DNA from: Massospora cicadina
Lineage: Eukaryota > Entomophthoromycota > Entomophthoromycetes > Entomophthorales > Entomophthoraceae
Assembly (NCBI GenBank): GCA_022478985.1
Contig: JAKSZP010009484.1
Coordinates: forward strand, 49,825-113,824
Direction: 5' to 3'
Length of the DNA stretch: 64,000 nucleotides
Shown here: positions 47,101-56,681 of the stretch, one piece after another
Numbering within the stretch: the stretch's first letter is position 1
Layout of the letters: every line of letters begins with the position of its first letter
Position numbers and translations under genes: made by a program
Notes under the pieces: model-generated
The model's input: only the letters and a program-made list of their open reading frames with translations
What the model was told of the DNA's origin: nothing
Databases searched by the model: none

Positions 47101-48840
47101 TCCTAATTTCACTCAACTTGCTGAACCTCTTTTCCGTTTGCTTGACAAAAATACCCCTTTTTTGTGGGGAGTAGAGTAAAGAACTGTATTTGAGACCATG
47201 TAGGATTTTTTGAATGAGTCCAATTCTATGACATCTGAACCAGTTGATGCCATTCATTTGTTTACTGATGCCTCTGACTTATCCGTAGGCGCTTTCCTCA
47301 ATTGGATGATGAAGTTATTGACCACCCAGTGTCCTTTTACAGTAAAACGCTTTCCAAAGTTGAGCAAAATTTTAGTGTCACAGAGAAAGAGTGCTTATCT
47401 GTTCTCTTGGAAATAAAACACTTCTGACCCTTTTTGTATGTTATGAACTTTACAGTTGTTATGGACCACGCTTCTTTAAAGTGGCTGAAAAATATGAAAG
47501 ATTCTACAGGAAGACTAGCCTTCTAGGCTCTCAAAATTTAGCACTATGACTTGAAAATCATCCACTAATCTATAAAAAAGGACATGAATGTAGATGGACT
47601 GACTTGAATGTCCTTAATACATCTAGACAATTACAAACTGTATGATTACACAACCTATTCATAAATCCAGATTCTTTGGAGGACAAAGATGAACCAGTTC
47701 ATAAGACTTTAAAAAAAATATGACCAAAATAAAAAAGTTCTCAACGGATTACTTTAAGAATAAAGTTATAATTTAATGGCTACCTTACTTGCGACCTTTA
47801 TAATAGATGCCATTTATAATGAAAGCCCACAGTACCTTAGGGCAGGGAGGAGTCAGAAAAACTTATTAATGGATCAAGAATTGCTACTATTAGGAAAGAA
47901 TACTGAACTCTGTAGTGTAAGTCAGACGCTTGCATCTCTTGTAAAAAAAGCTGCTTAAGGTTATGTACAAGTATAAGCACATGACCCCTCAGCAGCTGTT
48001 TCATACAATTAGTTTAGATGTCATGGGTCCTCTACTTGAATCCACAGGAGAAAATTGATAGATCCTTTTGAGGATAAATTATTTCATTGATTTGGTCAAA
48101 GCAATCGCCATTCCTGTGCAGACTTCCAAAGCTACTGCTAACTTTTTTAAACCAAAATTTTTACTATGCATGGATGCCCATAGGTACAGATATGTAATAA
48201 TGGGAAGAACTTTACTTAAAGAGTTGTGAGGATCTTAGCTACAAGCATTAGAACCCAACAACTATTATCAGCGCCTTACAACCCATCAACAAATTGGATG
48301 TAGGAAGAGTGAATGGAATATTGGCTTCAATCTTACGCAATATGACTACTACCAATCCATTACACTAGGGCCAATATTTATCGGTGCGTTGATGGCTTAC
48401 AGGATTATTTCCATTGAATTATCAAAGTGTCTCCCTTATAGGTCTTATATGGAAGAGAACCTAATTTTTGGCTCTATTTTCTCGTGAAGTTACCAGTAAA
48501 AATACTAAAGAGACTGAGAAAGTGCAAAGAAGAGACTAGCTTAAAAGATCATACAACTACAATCAGAGACAATGATGAAATTAGCCAAGACGGTTACAAG
48601 AGAAGGTCAAGCAGAAATTCAACTCAACAACCTTTACCTGCCTTTAAGATTTCATACTTAGTCCTGCACTATCACAATCATATAGCACCCTGAGGAGAAA
48701 AATTAGATTTCAACTGGGATGGGCCCTATGCTATAACTTATAAATTCATGGACAATTACTTGAATTCTTTAAAAACTGGAGTAACTATCAGCTGCATACA
48801 TAAACAATTCTTGCATTAGCACTCCCCTGCCAATATTCTT
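47101..48840 (+). pseudogene. Ty3-4 RNase H and integrase (broken)
   Basis: RNase H: DAIHLFTDASDLSVGAFLN near 47245 is the first catalytic block, followed by MDHASLKWLKNMKD near 47461. Integrase: a zinc-finger remnant near 47910, SLDVMGPL near 48014, and NKLDVGRVNGILASILR-like sequence near 48290. The C-terminal region reads NWDGPYAITYKF near 48712. Many stops; not functional. It ends at the purine-rich aaaggaggtaa before the 3' LTR. Confidence 0.75.
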
Positions 48841-48851
48841 AAAGGAGGTAA

Positions 48852-49614
48852 TGCCATATATCCAGATACTAGACATGATGGGAATAATATTGGCCATTTA
48901 ATTTCCATGACATAATTGATGCATAGACCTGATAAGGGGATTACAGGAGTTACCTCAAATATTATCCATAAAAATCAATAGTCAGTACAGCTCAAATCAA
49001 CTTTAGCAAAATTCTGTTGGATCATTAAAGACTATTATACTCTGAGATGAAACTTTTTCAGTTTTAATTAAGGATCAACAGAAGATCAAATGACTAATAA
49101 TCAAGGTTGCACATATGGCAGAGAATCGAGATAAGCCTGCAAAAGGGTAAGAATCAAGAATCTGCCCAATGATCAACTTAAGTGATACCAAGTCTTATCT
49201 AACTTGGTGCATTAAACAATTATCTTACCCTTCAAAAATATGCTATAAAGACATGTTACCATCTAGAATGCATATTTTAACCAAAATCCTGCCATCCAGA
49301 TTTTCTCTCTATTTATTTATTTATAAAATTTTCTTTTGGGCTTTATATTGATAAATGCAACGTATAAAAAACCATATTCTATACTATTAAATGTTAAATC
49401 ATTATTTCTATATCTCATTTTGGTATATAACTTCAATAGGTCCTTTTTGCCATACTTACCATAGGATAGATACTCTAGCTGAAAGAACATAAGTGTTGAC
49501 TTGGCACCCTTTAAAACAAAAAATATACTTGTCATGTATCTTAGATGACTTCAAGCATTGAGTGTGGGACTTCTTGGGCACTGCACCATCAAACTCAAAA
49601 ATGGAATACCAACA
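48852..49614 (+). repeat. Ty3-4 3' LTR
   Basis: 763 bp aligned with 34584-35338, from tgccatatatcc to ataccaaca. No matching target duplication. Confidence 0.82.
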
Positions 49615-51252
49615 CTTGGGACACAATAAAATTTTAGTCAAACTCTCCTTTAGCAGCTCATCTCCAAGGTATCCATTTAAACAATCTTGTTCAAACAAAG
49701 CAGATAACAGACTCATTATTGTATTCTGTAAACTTAATAATTACATACTGGTTACTGATGATTTTATTACTTAAAATAGTATCATTAACCAAAAAAAATA
49801 ATTTTAGATTCTGTAAAGGGTTTTTACTGATACAAAATTGAGGTATTCTATAGTACTTCATAAAAAACAAGATATAGATGAATGAAAATTGTAAAATAAT
49901 TTGGGATTTAATTAATGATATTGGGATTAATAGGATCTTACAATAAGGCGGCGTCTAATTTACACTTTGGCTGCTTTGTCCAGTTGACTTAATTCTTATA
50001 CCCACAAGCTCCTTCTCATGGTGATTACCCCTAAACCTGTATGTCCAGGGGCATTATTCAGTCACTTCTTCTAGTTGTGAGCTGTAACTTAAACTCAAGT
50101 TTTTAGTTTGTTATCTAATTTGTCAATATGCTTATTGATTTCAGGTTTGTGCAATGGCGCGCTTTTGATGCACCTTGCATCAGGATTCCAAGTGACTCTC
50201 AAAATTGGTTGATTGACATTTTTGGATGTAAGTTGAGAGGTTCATTTGTTCCCTTTGGGGTAATTCTGCTGTGTCATCCCTTTGTCATTGGAAAATTTCA
50301 AATTATTTTGCCCCCTGAGATATAAAAGGGGGTCAGAATTTATAGTCAATTTTGACATCTTTACTCCTTTAATAAGTAATTCTCTCTGAGCGCTAGGCAA
50401 CATATTATTTCTGAATAACGCCATTTAAACTGTTTGGTAAATTACATTGTCCATATGAATTTATAAAAGGGGTTGTCCAATTCCATTTATGGTAGTAGTT
50501 TGCTTGCAACCTTGCCTCTTTGGGATTTGATATTATTCTTTCTAGCAGTTGAGAAATGATCTTCTGGTGCCTTAAAGCCTCATCCACATCAATAATGTCT
50601 GTCTATAGTTATATTGGCTTAGATATTTATAAGGTTAGATACATTAAATTTGATTTTAAAAAGATAAAAATGAGAGCAAATAGTTTATTATAAATACCTA
50701 GTAGTATAAAGAAAAGTATAAGTTAGAAAATTTAGACCTAATATTATATGTATTTCAATTAATATGAACTTATGGCAGATTAGTGATAAATTAGTCTATA
50801 AAAAATTATGTATCCTTATAGCAGGCCAAATCACATTAAATTAGTCTAAAGCCTTGAGGGAGTGGTGAAGCTGAAAATGTAAAATAAAAAGTTATACTGA
50901 GGTACTTTATTTAAAGCACAAAAAACAGGCTACAAAATGAGCCCAAAATTTGATATAATCTCAAAATGGGCTCTATTGGAATTTTAGGAGGCTTTTATAG
51001 CATAGGTAAGTGAAATTCTATGTATGAAGAAGGAAACATGTCTAGGGTCAGTAGGAATTCTGACTTCTAATATCAGATAAAATAATATTATCTTTAATAA
51101 TAAACAGATGTGTTTAACTGAAATATCTGTCAATATAAATCAATGGTAGTTCTACTATGCTCCAGGTAGGTATGTACTCAAATTAATATTGCATATTAAT
51201 GCAAATGCCATGATTTGAAAAACATAAATGTGAAATCACCCTTTGTAAGATG
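49615..51252. other. Unclassified stretch with a strong TATA-like core
   Basis: Apart from the minus-strand reading described at 50090-50611 I see no gene. gagatataaaaggggg (TATA at 50321-50328) looks like a core promoter but no transcript could be assigned. The rest is AT-rich. Confidence 0.4.
50090..50611 (-). pseudogene. Unrecognised protein-like stretch, about 165 codons with a frameshift
   Basis: On the minus strand a frame opens after an acceptor-like ctatag at about 50605 and reads DIIDVDEALRHQKIISQLLE and YYHKWNWTTPFINSYGQ. It shifts frame near 50420 to continue LTINSDPLLYLRGQNN and, after one stop, ILRVTWNPDARCIKSAP and KHIDKLDNKLKT. The composition is protein-like and I do not recognise the family. 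It could be an old exon or a retroelement fragment. Confidence 0.3.
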
Positions 51253-51257
51253 AAAGC

Positions 51258-52145
51258 TGTTGAGTAGTTGACTAGACCTGATTGTTGGATAATTGATAGG
51301 GACATAATAATGTTAACATTCTTAATTTATTATGGATCATATCAAAGCTATCAGTGATTATGGATTAGGAATATCCTACGCTTATTTGAGGCTTTGGATC
51401 TGCAGCCTAGAAATTCAACTTAATAATATTTGACTATGATGATATGGGCCTGGGGGCTTTTTTGGTTAAGTCTGACTTTATAATAATAGTCAACTTAATG
51501 ACTTGAGCATGTGGGCTTTGTTGGTCTTAGTCAAAAGTAGCTTTTAATGTCAATTGAGTTTTTGATCAAATTAATTACTAATTAGTGGTATGAATTGCCT
51601 TGGTATAAATGCCAATTGCTTGAGAGGAGCATCAGTTCAAACAGTTTCAGATGCGTCATAAATGCTGAATTGAGATATTATGAGTTTGACACTGACCCTG
51701 AGGCTGTGCGAGATGCCCTCAAGTTGAAAGGACTGTAGATTCTCAGACAAACTTATTACGTTTTTCTTTGGCTAAGTGCCATTGAAAATGAGATGACATG
51801 AGTAAGATGTGGTGAACCTTGAACCCTATAAATTATCTCCAAGTTGATATAATAAAGTGCAATCAATTATTACCACAAGTTCATAGTTTAATATACAAGT
51901 TTTTTGTATTTAATACTTTTACATTGTATTAAGTCAAGAAATTACTTGGGATCAGAAGTATCAGGGTGGCAAGCCATTGTCCAAGTAGCGACAGAAGAAT
52001 ACATTTTTGAAGTGTCATTTTCAAGGATTTTATATCTTGACTGTTGTCATAGTCTGGTCTATTGTCTCCATACAATAGATGCTCAAAACTCCAAATTACC
52101 ACAGAAGAAGAACCAGCCCATCTAGTGTAGGCCAAAGATTCAACA
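51258..52145 (+). repeat. Solo LTR of the Ty3-3 family
   Basis: Reverse complement of the Ty3-3 LTR from end to end: it starts tgttgagtagttgactag and ends ggccaaagattcaaca, matching the inverted ends of 21889-22770. It is flanked by aaagc (51253-51257) and aaggc (52146-52150), a 5-bp duplication with one mismatch. No primer site or internal sequence follows, so it is a product of LTR-LTR recombination. Confidence 0.9.
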
Positions 52146-52150
52146 AAGGC

Positions 52151-52787
52151 ATCAGTGGGTAACACTGGATGTAAGGTGATAGGAAATGGCCAGCATGGTA
52201 AGCACTTGTGCATGGGACCACTATTTAATTTGAGATCACTTGCTTGATCAATTAAATCCTGCATGTATATTTAGGAAGAAGTTTAGCCAAAAGATCCTCA
52301 ATTTTACCAGTGTTTTACAGTATTTTGACCGTTCAGAAGCTCACTAGGCATATTTAAATAACCCTGACTCTTCTGGTCAATTTTGGCTCAATTTTCCTCA
52401 CATATTTGGGAACTTCTTCTGAGGCAGAAAAGGTACAAGAAGTGAATTCCAAGATTCTAGCTTGTTGACACTCTTCAAAAGAGACTTCAAATAAAAAATG
52501 TAAGAAGATTAAATAAAATAAATCCTTATTAAAACTATATTTGATGATTATTTTATTAGGCCAGGCGCCAAATTCATACCTTTAGAATATCTACTGGCCA
52601 CATTTTGAGAATTCAATTTCCACAGATTATTTTCCACCTCAGTTTGGCCCTTGAACTGATACAACTATGACCTATTGCTGGTTTATTGGTGGCAAAATAC
52701 TCTCATATTTGGGAGGATATATGGACAAAAATTGCAATAAGAACGTGCAAAATTGTCCTAGGATTCTCTGGATATGAGTTTTGTCAT
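52151..52787. other. Unclassified stretch
   Basis: AT-rich; nothing recognisable on either strand. Confidence 0.35.
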
Positions 52788-53180
52788 ACTGCTGAAAAAT
52801 ACATCTTCTGTGAAATTTTGGCTTTGATTAAAGTAAATGACGCACCCCTAATCAGGCTGTCATATGGCCTCTCTCAATAGCACTAGGTACTCCCTTTTGG
52901 GCAGTCCATGTGCAAGTGCTATTATGCTTATTAAAAGGATTGATATACAAAATTTGCCATAGAGCGGGAAATTGGTTATTCTTAGGACCAGCCCAATTTG
53001 TGATTTATCATACAGCTGATGGAAATGACTTCCTAATCAGATGTCAACAGGCCCTCTTGATAGAACTAGATACTCCCATTTGGGCAGTCCATGTGCAAGT
53101 GCTATAATGTCAATTACAAGAATTGACACATGAAAATTCTCCATAGGGCGGAAGTTTGGTTATTTTAAGGATCAATTCCT
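52788..53180. repeat. Direct repeat, two diverged units about 193 bp apart
   Basis: The block gggcagtccatgtgcaagtg occurs near 52899 and 53092, with matching flanks on both sides (actaggtactccc against actagatactccc; catagagcggga against catagggcgga; ggttattcttaggacca against ggttattttaaggatca). Each unit is about 180-200 bp with small indels. No coding motif is recognised. Confidence 0.7.
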
Positions 53181-53211
53181 AAATAATTTCTTAAGATAAA
53201 TGGTTGATATT

Positions 53212-53235
53212 TTTTTAGTACTAGATGGTCCCATG
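53212..53235 (-). mobile_element. 24-bp micro-insertion (copy 4) with 13-bp TSD
   Basis: aatggttgatatt stands at 53199-53211 and 53236-53248. Between them is a T-run followed by agtactagatggtcccatg, sharing 21 bases with the reverse complement of the 46-bp copy. Confidence 0.88.
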
Positions 53236-53299
53236 AATGGTTGATATTGATCCCAATTAGTTGGGACCAAATGCCAAGGTTTTTACATGTATTATCATC

Positions 53300-53690
53300 A
53301 TAAATTATGTGATATATTCATCCCAAATTAAAAAGTGGATAATTGAATTAAATATCGCCACTAGTGCTAAAAAAGATAGTTAATTAAGTGGCATTGAAAT
53401 ATTTGTCCTGAACTGTAGATGGATTATTGATTAGTTTGGCATTGAGATATTTGGATCAAACTGTAAATTAATAATTGAATTAAGTTGGCGTTGAGATATT
53501 CAGCCCAAACTGTAAAATGGATACTTGATTAGGTTGTCGCTGATATTTGGCTCAAACTTTAAAGTAAATAATTGAACAAATTTAGCATTGAGATATTCAG
53601 CCTGAGATGTAAAGTGGATAATTGAATTAAATTGGCATTGAATATTTGGCCTAAGCCATATAAATGTAATTGGCTTTAATTGAGAATTAG
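53300..53690. repeat. Degenerate tandem repeat, about 49-bp unit, six or seven copies
   Basis: Successive units start near 53393, 53441, 53490, 53539, 53587 and 53637. Each begins attgagatatt or a close variant, with aaactgtaaa in the middle and taattgaattaa then ggc at the end. Unit length is 48-50 bp. Confidence 0.8.
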
Positions 53691-54223
53691 AGTAATTAGC
53701 CCAAGCTTTTATAAGGATAATTAACCTGATTTTTTGGTTGTCAAAGTGTTTATTTTTGGATTAACCACCAGAATCTGACAACCACTAACAGGCTATCAGT
53801 CCCTGAGGACTGTATCATGGTGGAGCCCAAAAATTGGTCAAGTGATATAGCAAAGTGAGGCTATCTTTTAGGCTTAGAGGCATGGTATGATTTAGAATAG
53901 GGAGGCACAACAGAGGGGCACACATTTTGGTGAAATGGAGAGTGATTGGTGTTATTATGTATAACCTAAATGATGTTATAATATGAGGTGAAAGCATAAA
54001 AAACACCCTGGCAGCATGTGGATCTTGGATATGGTATATTGTCAGACAACAAAACACAATATCTTGGAATAATGTAATGGGATGAAGCCCATTACCTCAT
54101 CCAACTTAGAATTTTGCATTTTCAGTTTTGCTTATATAATAGGCTGAAGCCTGTTACAACTATTTATTTTAATATAAAGTCATTCTTCATATGTGTGTAA
54201 ATATGTATGTGTGAGACACATAA
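53691..54223. other. Unclassified stretch
   Basis: No gene. A minus-strand open frame (54057-53815) has no motif. Confidence 0.35.
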
Positions 54224-55038
54224 TCTTATAAATTAATAAACCAAAAAAACATAACTTTGCATAAAAAAATTATACTTTTTGGGTATAGTCATAGGCTACT
54301 TTTCAAAAAATATAGTGATTTTATAAAAGTTATATATATATGATTAAATTATATATATGATTCTAATGGCAATTGTATATCATTTTAGGGGAGGATACCC
54401 AGCGGTAGAATATGGGCTCACTACCACTGCCTCCCAAGTCTGATTCTGGTATATGAACTTTGAGTAGGGGACAACTATTAATGTGTTGGCACTGTGCACC
54501 AATGCCCCAAACTGAGATAACAAATAGCAAGGCATTCCATGAAGTTCCTGGCCTATCATATGCCATGCATGGGGTTTTTCAGGTTTTACCCTCCTTTCCC
54601 AAATTATTTGATTTTCCTTAATTGGTGTGGTATCATCCCCAGGTCAGCCCACCTCAAATAAAATTTAAACTTTTTTAAAAATATATATATATCATTTCAG
54701 CTGAGCATTTTGGTAATATTTGTTAAATTTAATAAGTTCAAAGGTTTTGATAAGCAGTTAATAGTTTTGTTTATTTTTAAAAATTTCAACAATTGATTTT
54801 AGCTGGGTGGTTATTGGTAAATTTAGTTAATTTGATGGGTCAATGGTTTCATATAAGTGGTTGTTGTTTTAGTTAATTTGATAGGTTCAATTAGTTTTGG
54901 CTGAGTGGTTGGTAATATTATATTGATTCAATATAATTTGCTTTCTTAATTTTATTGATAGCCATCTACTAATAGAAAAAGAATTTACTATGATCATCTG
55001 GTAACCTTTAAACTCACAAACAAGTCTGTGTTAACTGA
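54224..55038 (+). mobile_element. Helitron-like element, copy a (non-autonomous, interrupted by SINE-2)
   Basis: Its start, tcttataaattaataaacc, preceded by A, aligns with tctcataaacaaataaacc at 55114, and the two bodies align onward. Internal repeats of tttggctgagtggttggt and ttaatttgataggttcaa types are shared with the other copies. The 3' end is worn (ttaactgag). After removing SINE-2 and its duplication it is about 503 bp, close to copy b. Confidence 0.55.
54389..54687 (+). mobile_element. SINE-2, tRNA-derived, with 13-bp TSD
   Basis: 299 bp flanked by tatatcattttag (54376-54388) and tatatcatttcag (54688-54700). The head tacccagcggtagaat resembles a tRNA A box and gtctgattctgg a worn B box. 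The tail, tggtatcatccccaggtcag followed by cccacctcaaataaa, is homologous to the SINE-1 and LINE tails. Its body is longer than and different from SINE-1. Confidence 0.8.
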
Positions 55039-55113
55039 GCATCAATTATAATTAGTCTAAAGTTTTCTTTACAGAATTATCATTCTGGTTAATTGTTTAT
55101 ATAGCATTGATTA

Positions 55114-55603
55114 TCTCATAAACAAATAAACCAAAAATCTTAAACTTGGCACAACTATTTTATAAAGATAGGAATGGTAATAAGCTATTTTGAATAAAAT
55201 CATATAATTTTTAATAGCAGTTCTATATAAGATCTAAAATTTATGTTTTACTAGTAACTATATAGCAATTTGGCTGAGAATTTTATATTCATTTTATTTT
55301 AGTTTCACTTTTGTAAATGGTTGGTAGTTTTTGGCTGATTTGTAAGTTCAACAATTAGTTTTTTGCTGAGTGGTGATTCGTTTTTTGGTTGATTCGATGG
55401 GATCAATAGTTTCAGGTAAGTGATTATTGGTTTAGTTAATTTGGCAGGCTTAATTGTTTTTGACTAAGTGGTTGGAGGTTGGAATATTTGATAAGTTTAA
55501 GTTTATGAACTTATTGATGGCTATCTACCAATATAAAAGCTAAAGTATTTTAGAATTATCTGTAAGTTATAAACACCGTAGCGAAGCACGAGTATTCCAC
55601 TAG
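55114..55603 (+). mobile_element. Helitron-like element, copy b (non-autonomous)
   Basis: About 490 bp. It starts A|TC and ends CTAG|T at 55600-55604; the hairpin-forming caccgtagcgaagcacg lies about 10 bases before the end. The TC start, CTRR end, preceding hairpin and absence of target duplication are Helitron hallmarks. The interior holds repeats of tgagtggttgg and tttggttgattcgat types. It has no Rep/helicase coding capacity. Confidence 0.65.
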
Positions 55604-55710
55604 TCAGAAATAAAAGCAAGCAAATATATCTAAAATATCTAGATATAATAAAAAATAAAAAAGTAATTTTTTTTGGAGCAAAGCAGAAATTTTTGTAAGA
55701 GAAACCTGTT

Positions 55711-55783
55711 TGGAGAATCGGGGCATCGATCCCCGTGCCTCTCGCATGCTAAGCGAGCGCTCTACCATTTGAGCTAATTCCCC
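55711..55783 (-). tRNA. tRNA-Ala (anticodon AGC)
   Basis: The minus-strand sequence folds as a full cloverleaf of 73 nt without intron. The acceptor stem is GGGGAAT with ATTCTCC, including the G3:U70 wobble pair that alanyl-tRNA synthetase requires. The D arm is GCTC/GAGC, the anticodon stem CTCGC/GCGAG with loop TTAGCAT (anticodon AGC), and the T arm CGGGG/CCCCG with loop ATCGATG. Discriminator base A is encoded; CCA is not, as expected in eukaryotes. A at position 54 is common in eukaryotic tRNA-Ala. A box and B box sequences are present, so it is probably transcribed by RNA polymerase III. Confidence 0.97.
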
Positions 55784-56267
55784 ATGTTTACTAAAATCTA
55801 AATATTTAGGTATTTATTATAATTACATCACCAAAAAGAGCATGGTCCTTTGTCATGATTAAAACCATTACAGTTAGCACATTTGACATTTCTCTGCAAA
55901 CTAGTCGATTTACCCTGCTTCGCTACGGTGTCTATAGAATCTCAGCTATTTACATTTATTAATTTAGATTTTATATTCTAGATAAACAAAAACACTCAGC
56001 TAAATCTAATTGCTCAATCGAATCAACCAAAATCCACCAACCACTCAGGTAAACCTAACTGAACTTATCAAAACAACCATAGCTAATCACCCCTCAAAAC
56101 TAAACTGTCCTATCGATTCGAACAAAAGCCATCAACCACTCGGCCAAACAAAAAAACCTATCGAATCAATCAAATAACACCAAATTGCTACCCGAAATAT
56201 CTCATAATTAAAATCATCGAGTATGTGACATATCTTCCAAACTACTAAATCAACTTCTACTTAACAC

Positions 56268-56309
56268 ATTGTTGACCTATGACGAGTTAACTCGTCACCG
56301 GTCAACAAT
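56268..56309. repeat. 42-bp palindrome
   Basis: Arms attgttgacc and ggtcaacaat enclose the perfect 16-bp palindrome gacgagttaactcgtc, with three unpaired bases on either side. It could extrude as a cruciform or fold as an RNA hairpin. No function is known to me. Confidence 0.9.
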
Positions 56310-56333
56310 ATGATACCAAACAAAAATTTAAAA

Positions 56334-56461
56334 AAATATTCGAGGTGGGTCGACCTTGGGACTATACCACACCGAGAATGTTTTCTAGCCAGTACAGGTT
56401 TCGAACTCAAAACCTGCACTAGGGGTGGAAGCAGTTTTACCCGCTTGGCTAACCACCCTTA
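56334..56461 (-). mobile_element. tRNA-derived SINE-1, best-preserved promoter, with 17-bp TSD
   Basis: Flanked by caaacaaaaatttaaaa (56317-56333) and the same with one extra T (56462-56479). On the minus strand the head ggtggttagccaagcggg is a good A box and gagttcgaaacc a good B box. The tail is tcgacccacctcgaata. It supports a tRNA origin for the family. Confidence 0.92.
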
Positions 56462-56681
56462 CAAACAAAAATTTTAAAAGATATATAAAAAATATGTCCA
56501 AAGTTTTTTATTCGGTATAAAAAATTTATTGGAGTTTATAGAATGTTTTACTTTACTTCCATATTGAATTACAAAATAATAGCCAGTGACATGACATAGT
56601 TTCTGTATAAAATTGCCAGTCAACAAAGTGTTAACTTGCCAAAAGTATTTTATTAATTAGGTGAACCAAATTAGGCAGGTT

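Larger units (their letters stand above)
34584..49614 (+). mobile_element. Ty3-4: old Ty3/gypsy element split by nested insertions
   Basis: LTRs at 34584-35338 and 48852-49614 frame, on the plus strand, a primer binding site, gag with zinc knuckle, protease, RT, RNase H and integrase. The footprint is 15 kb, of which 7.35 kb is the nested Ty3-5 and about 144 bp a SINE plus its duplication, leaving about 7.5 kb for the element itself. Two micro-insertions (35557 and 45235) also lie in it. No target duplication is recognisable and all frames are heavily broken, so it is the oldest clearly delimited element here. Confidence 0.87.
55900..56640 (-). mobile_element. Helitron-like element, copy c (3' end at 55900; 5' end not resolved)
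   Basis: On the minus strand it ends caccgtagcgaagcaggg and, after a short spacer, CTAG|T at 55903-55899, facing copy b across the tRNA gene. Its interior (56190-55990) contains the same gagtggttggt and ttggttgattcgat repeats. A SINE-1 and LINE-B are inserted in or next to it. The 5' end could not be placed. Confidence 0.55.

Noticed and set aside
55711..55783. The tRNA-Ala gene as a decayed pseudogene because of A at position 54 of the T loop
   Set aside because: All stems pair, G3:U70 is present, and A54 is a common variant in eukaryotic tRNA-Ala.
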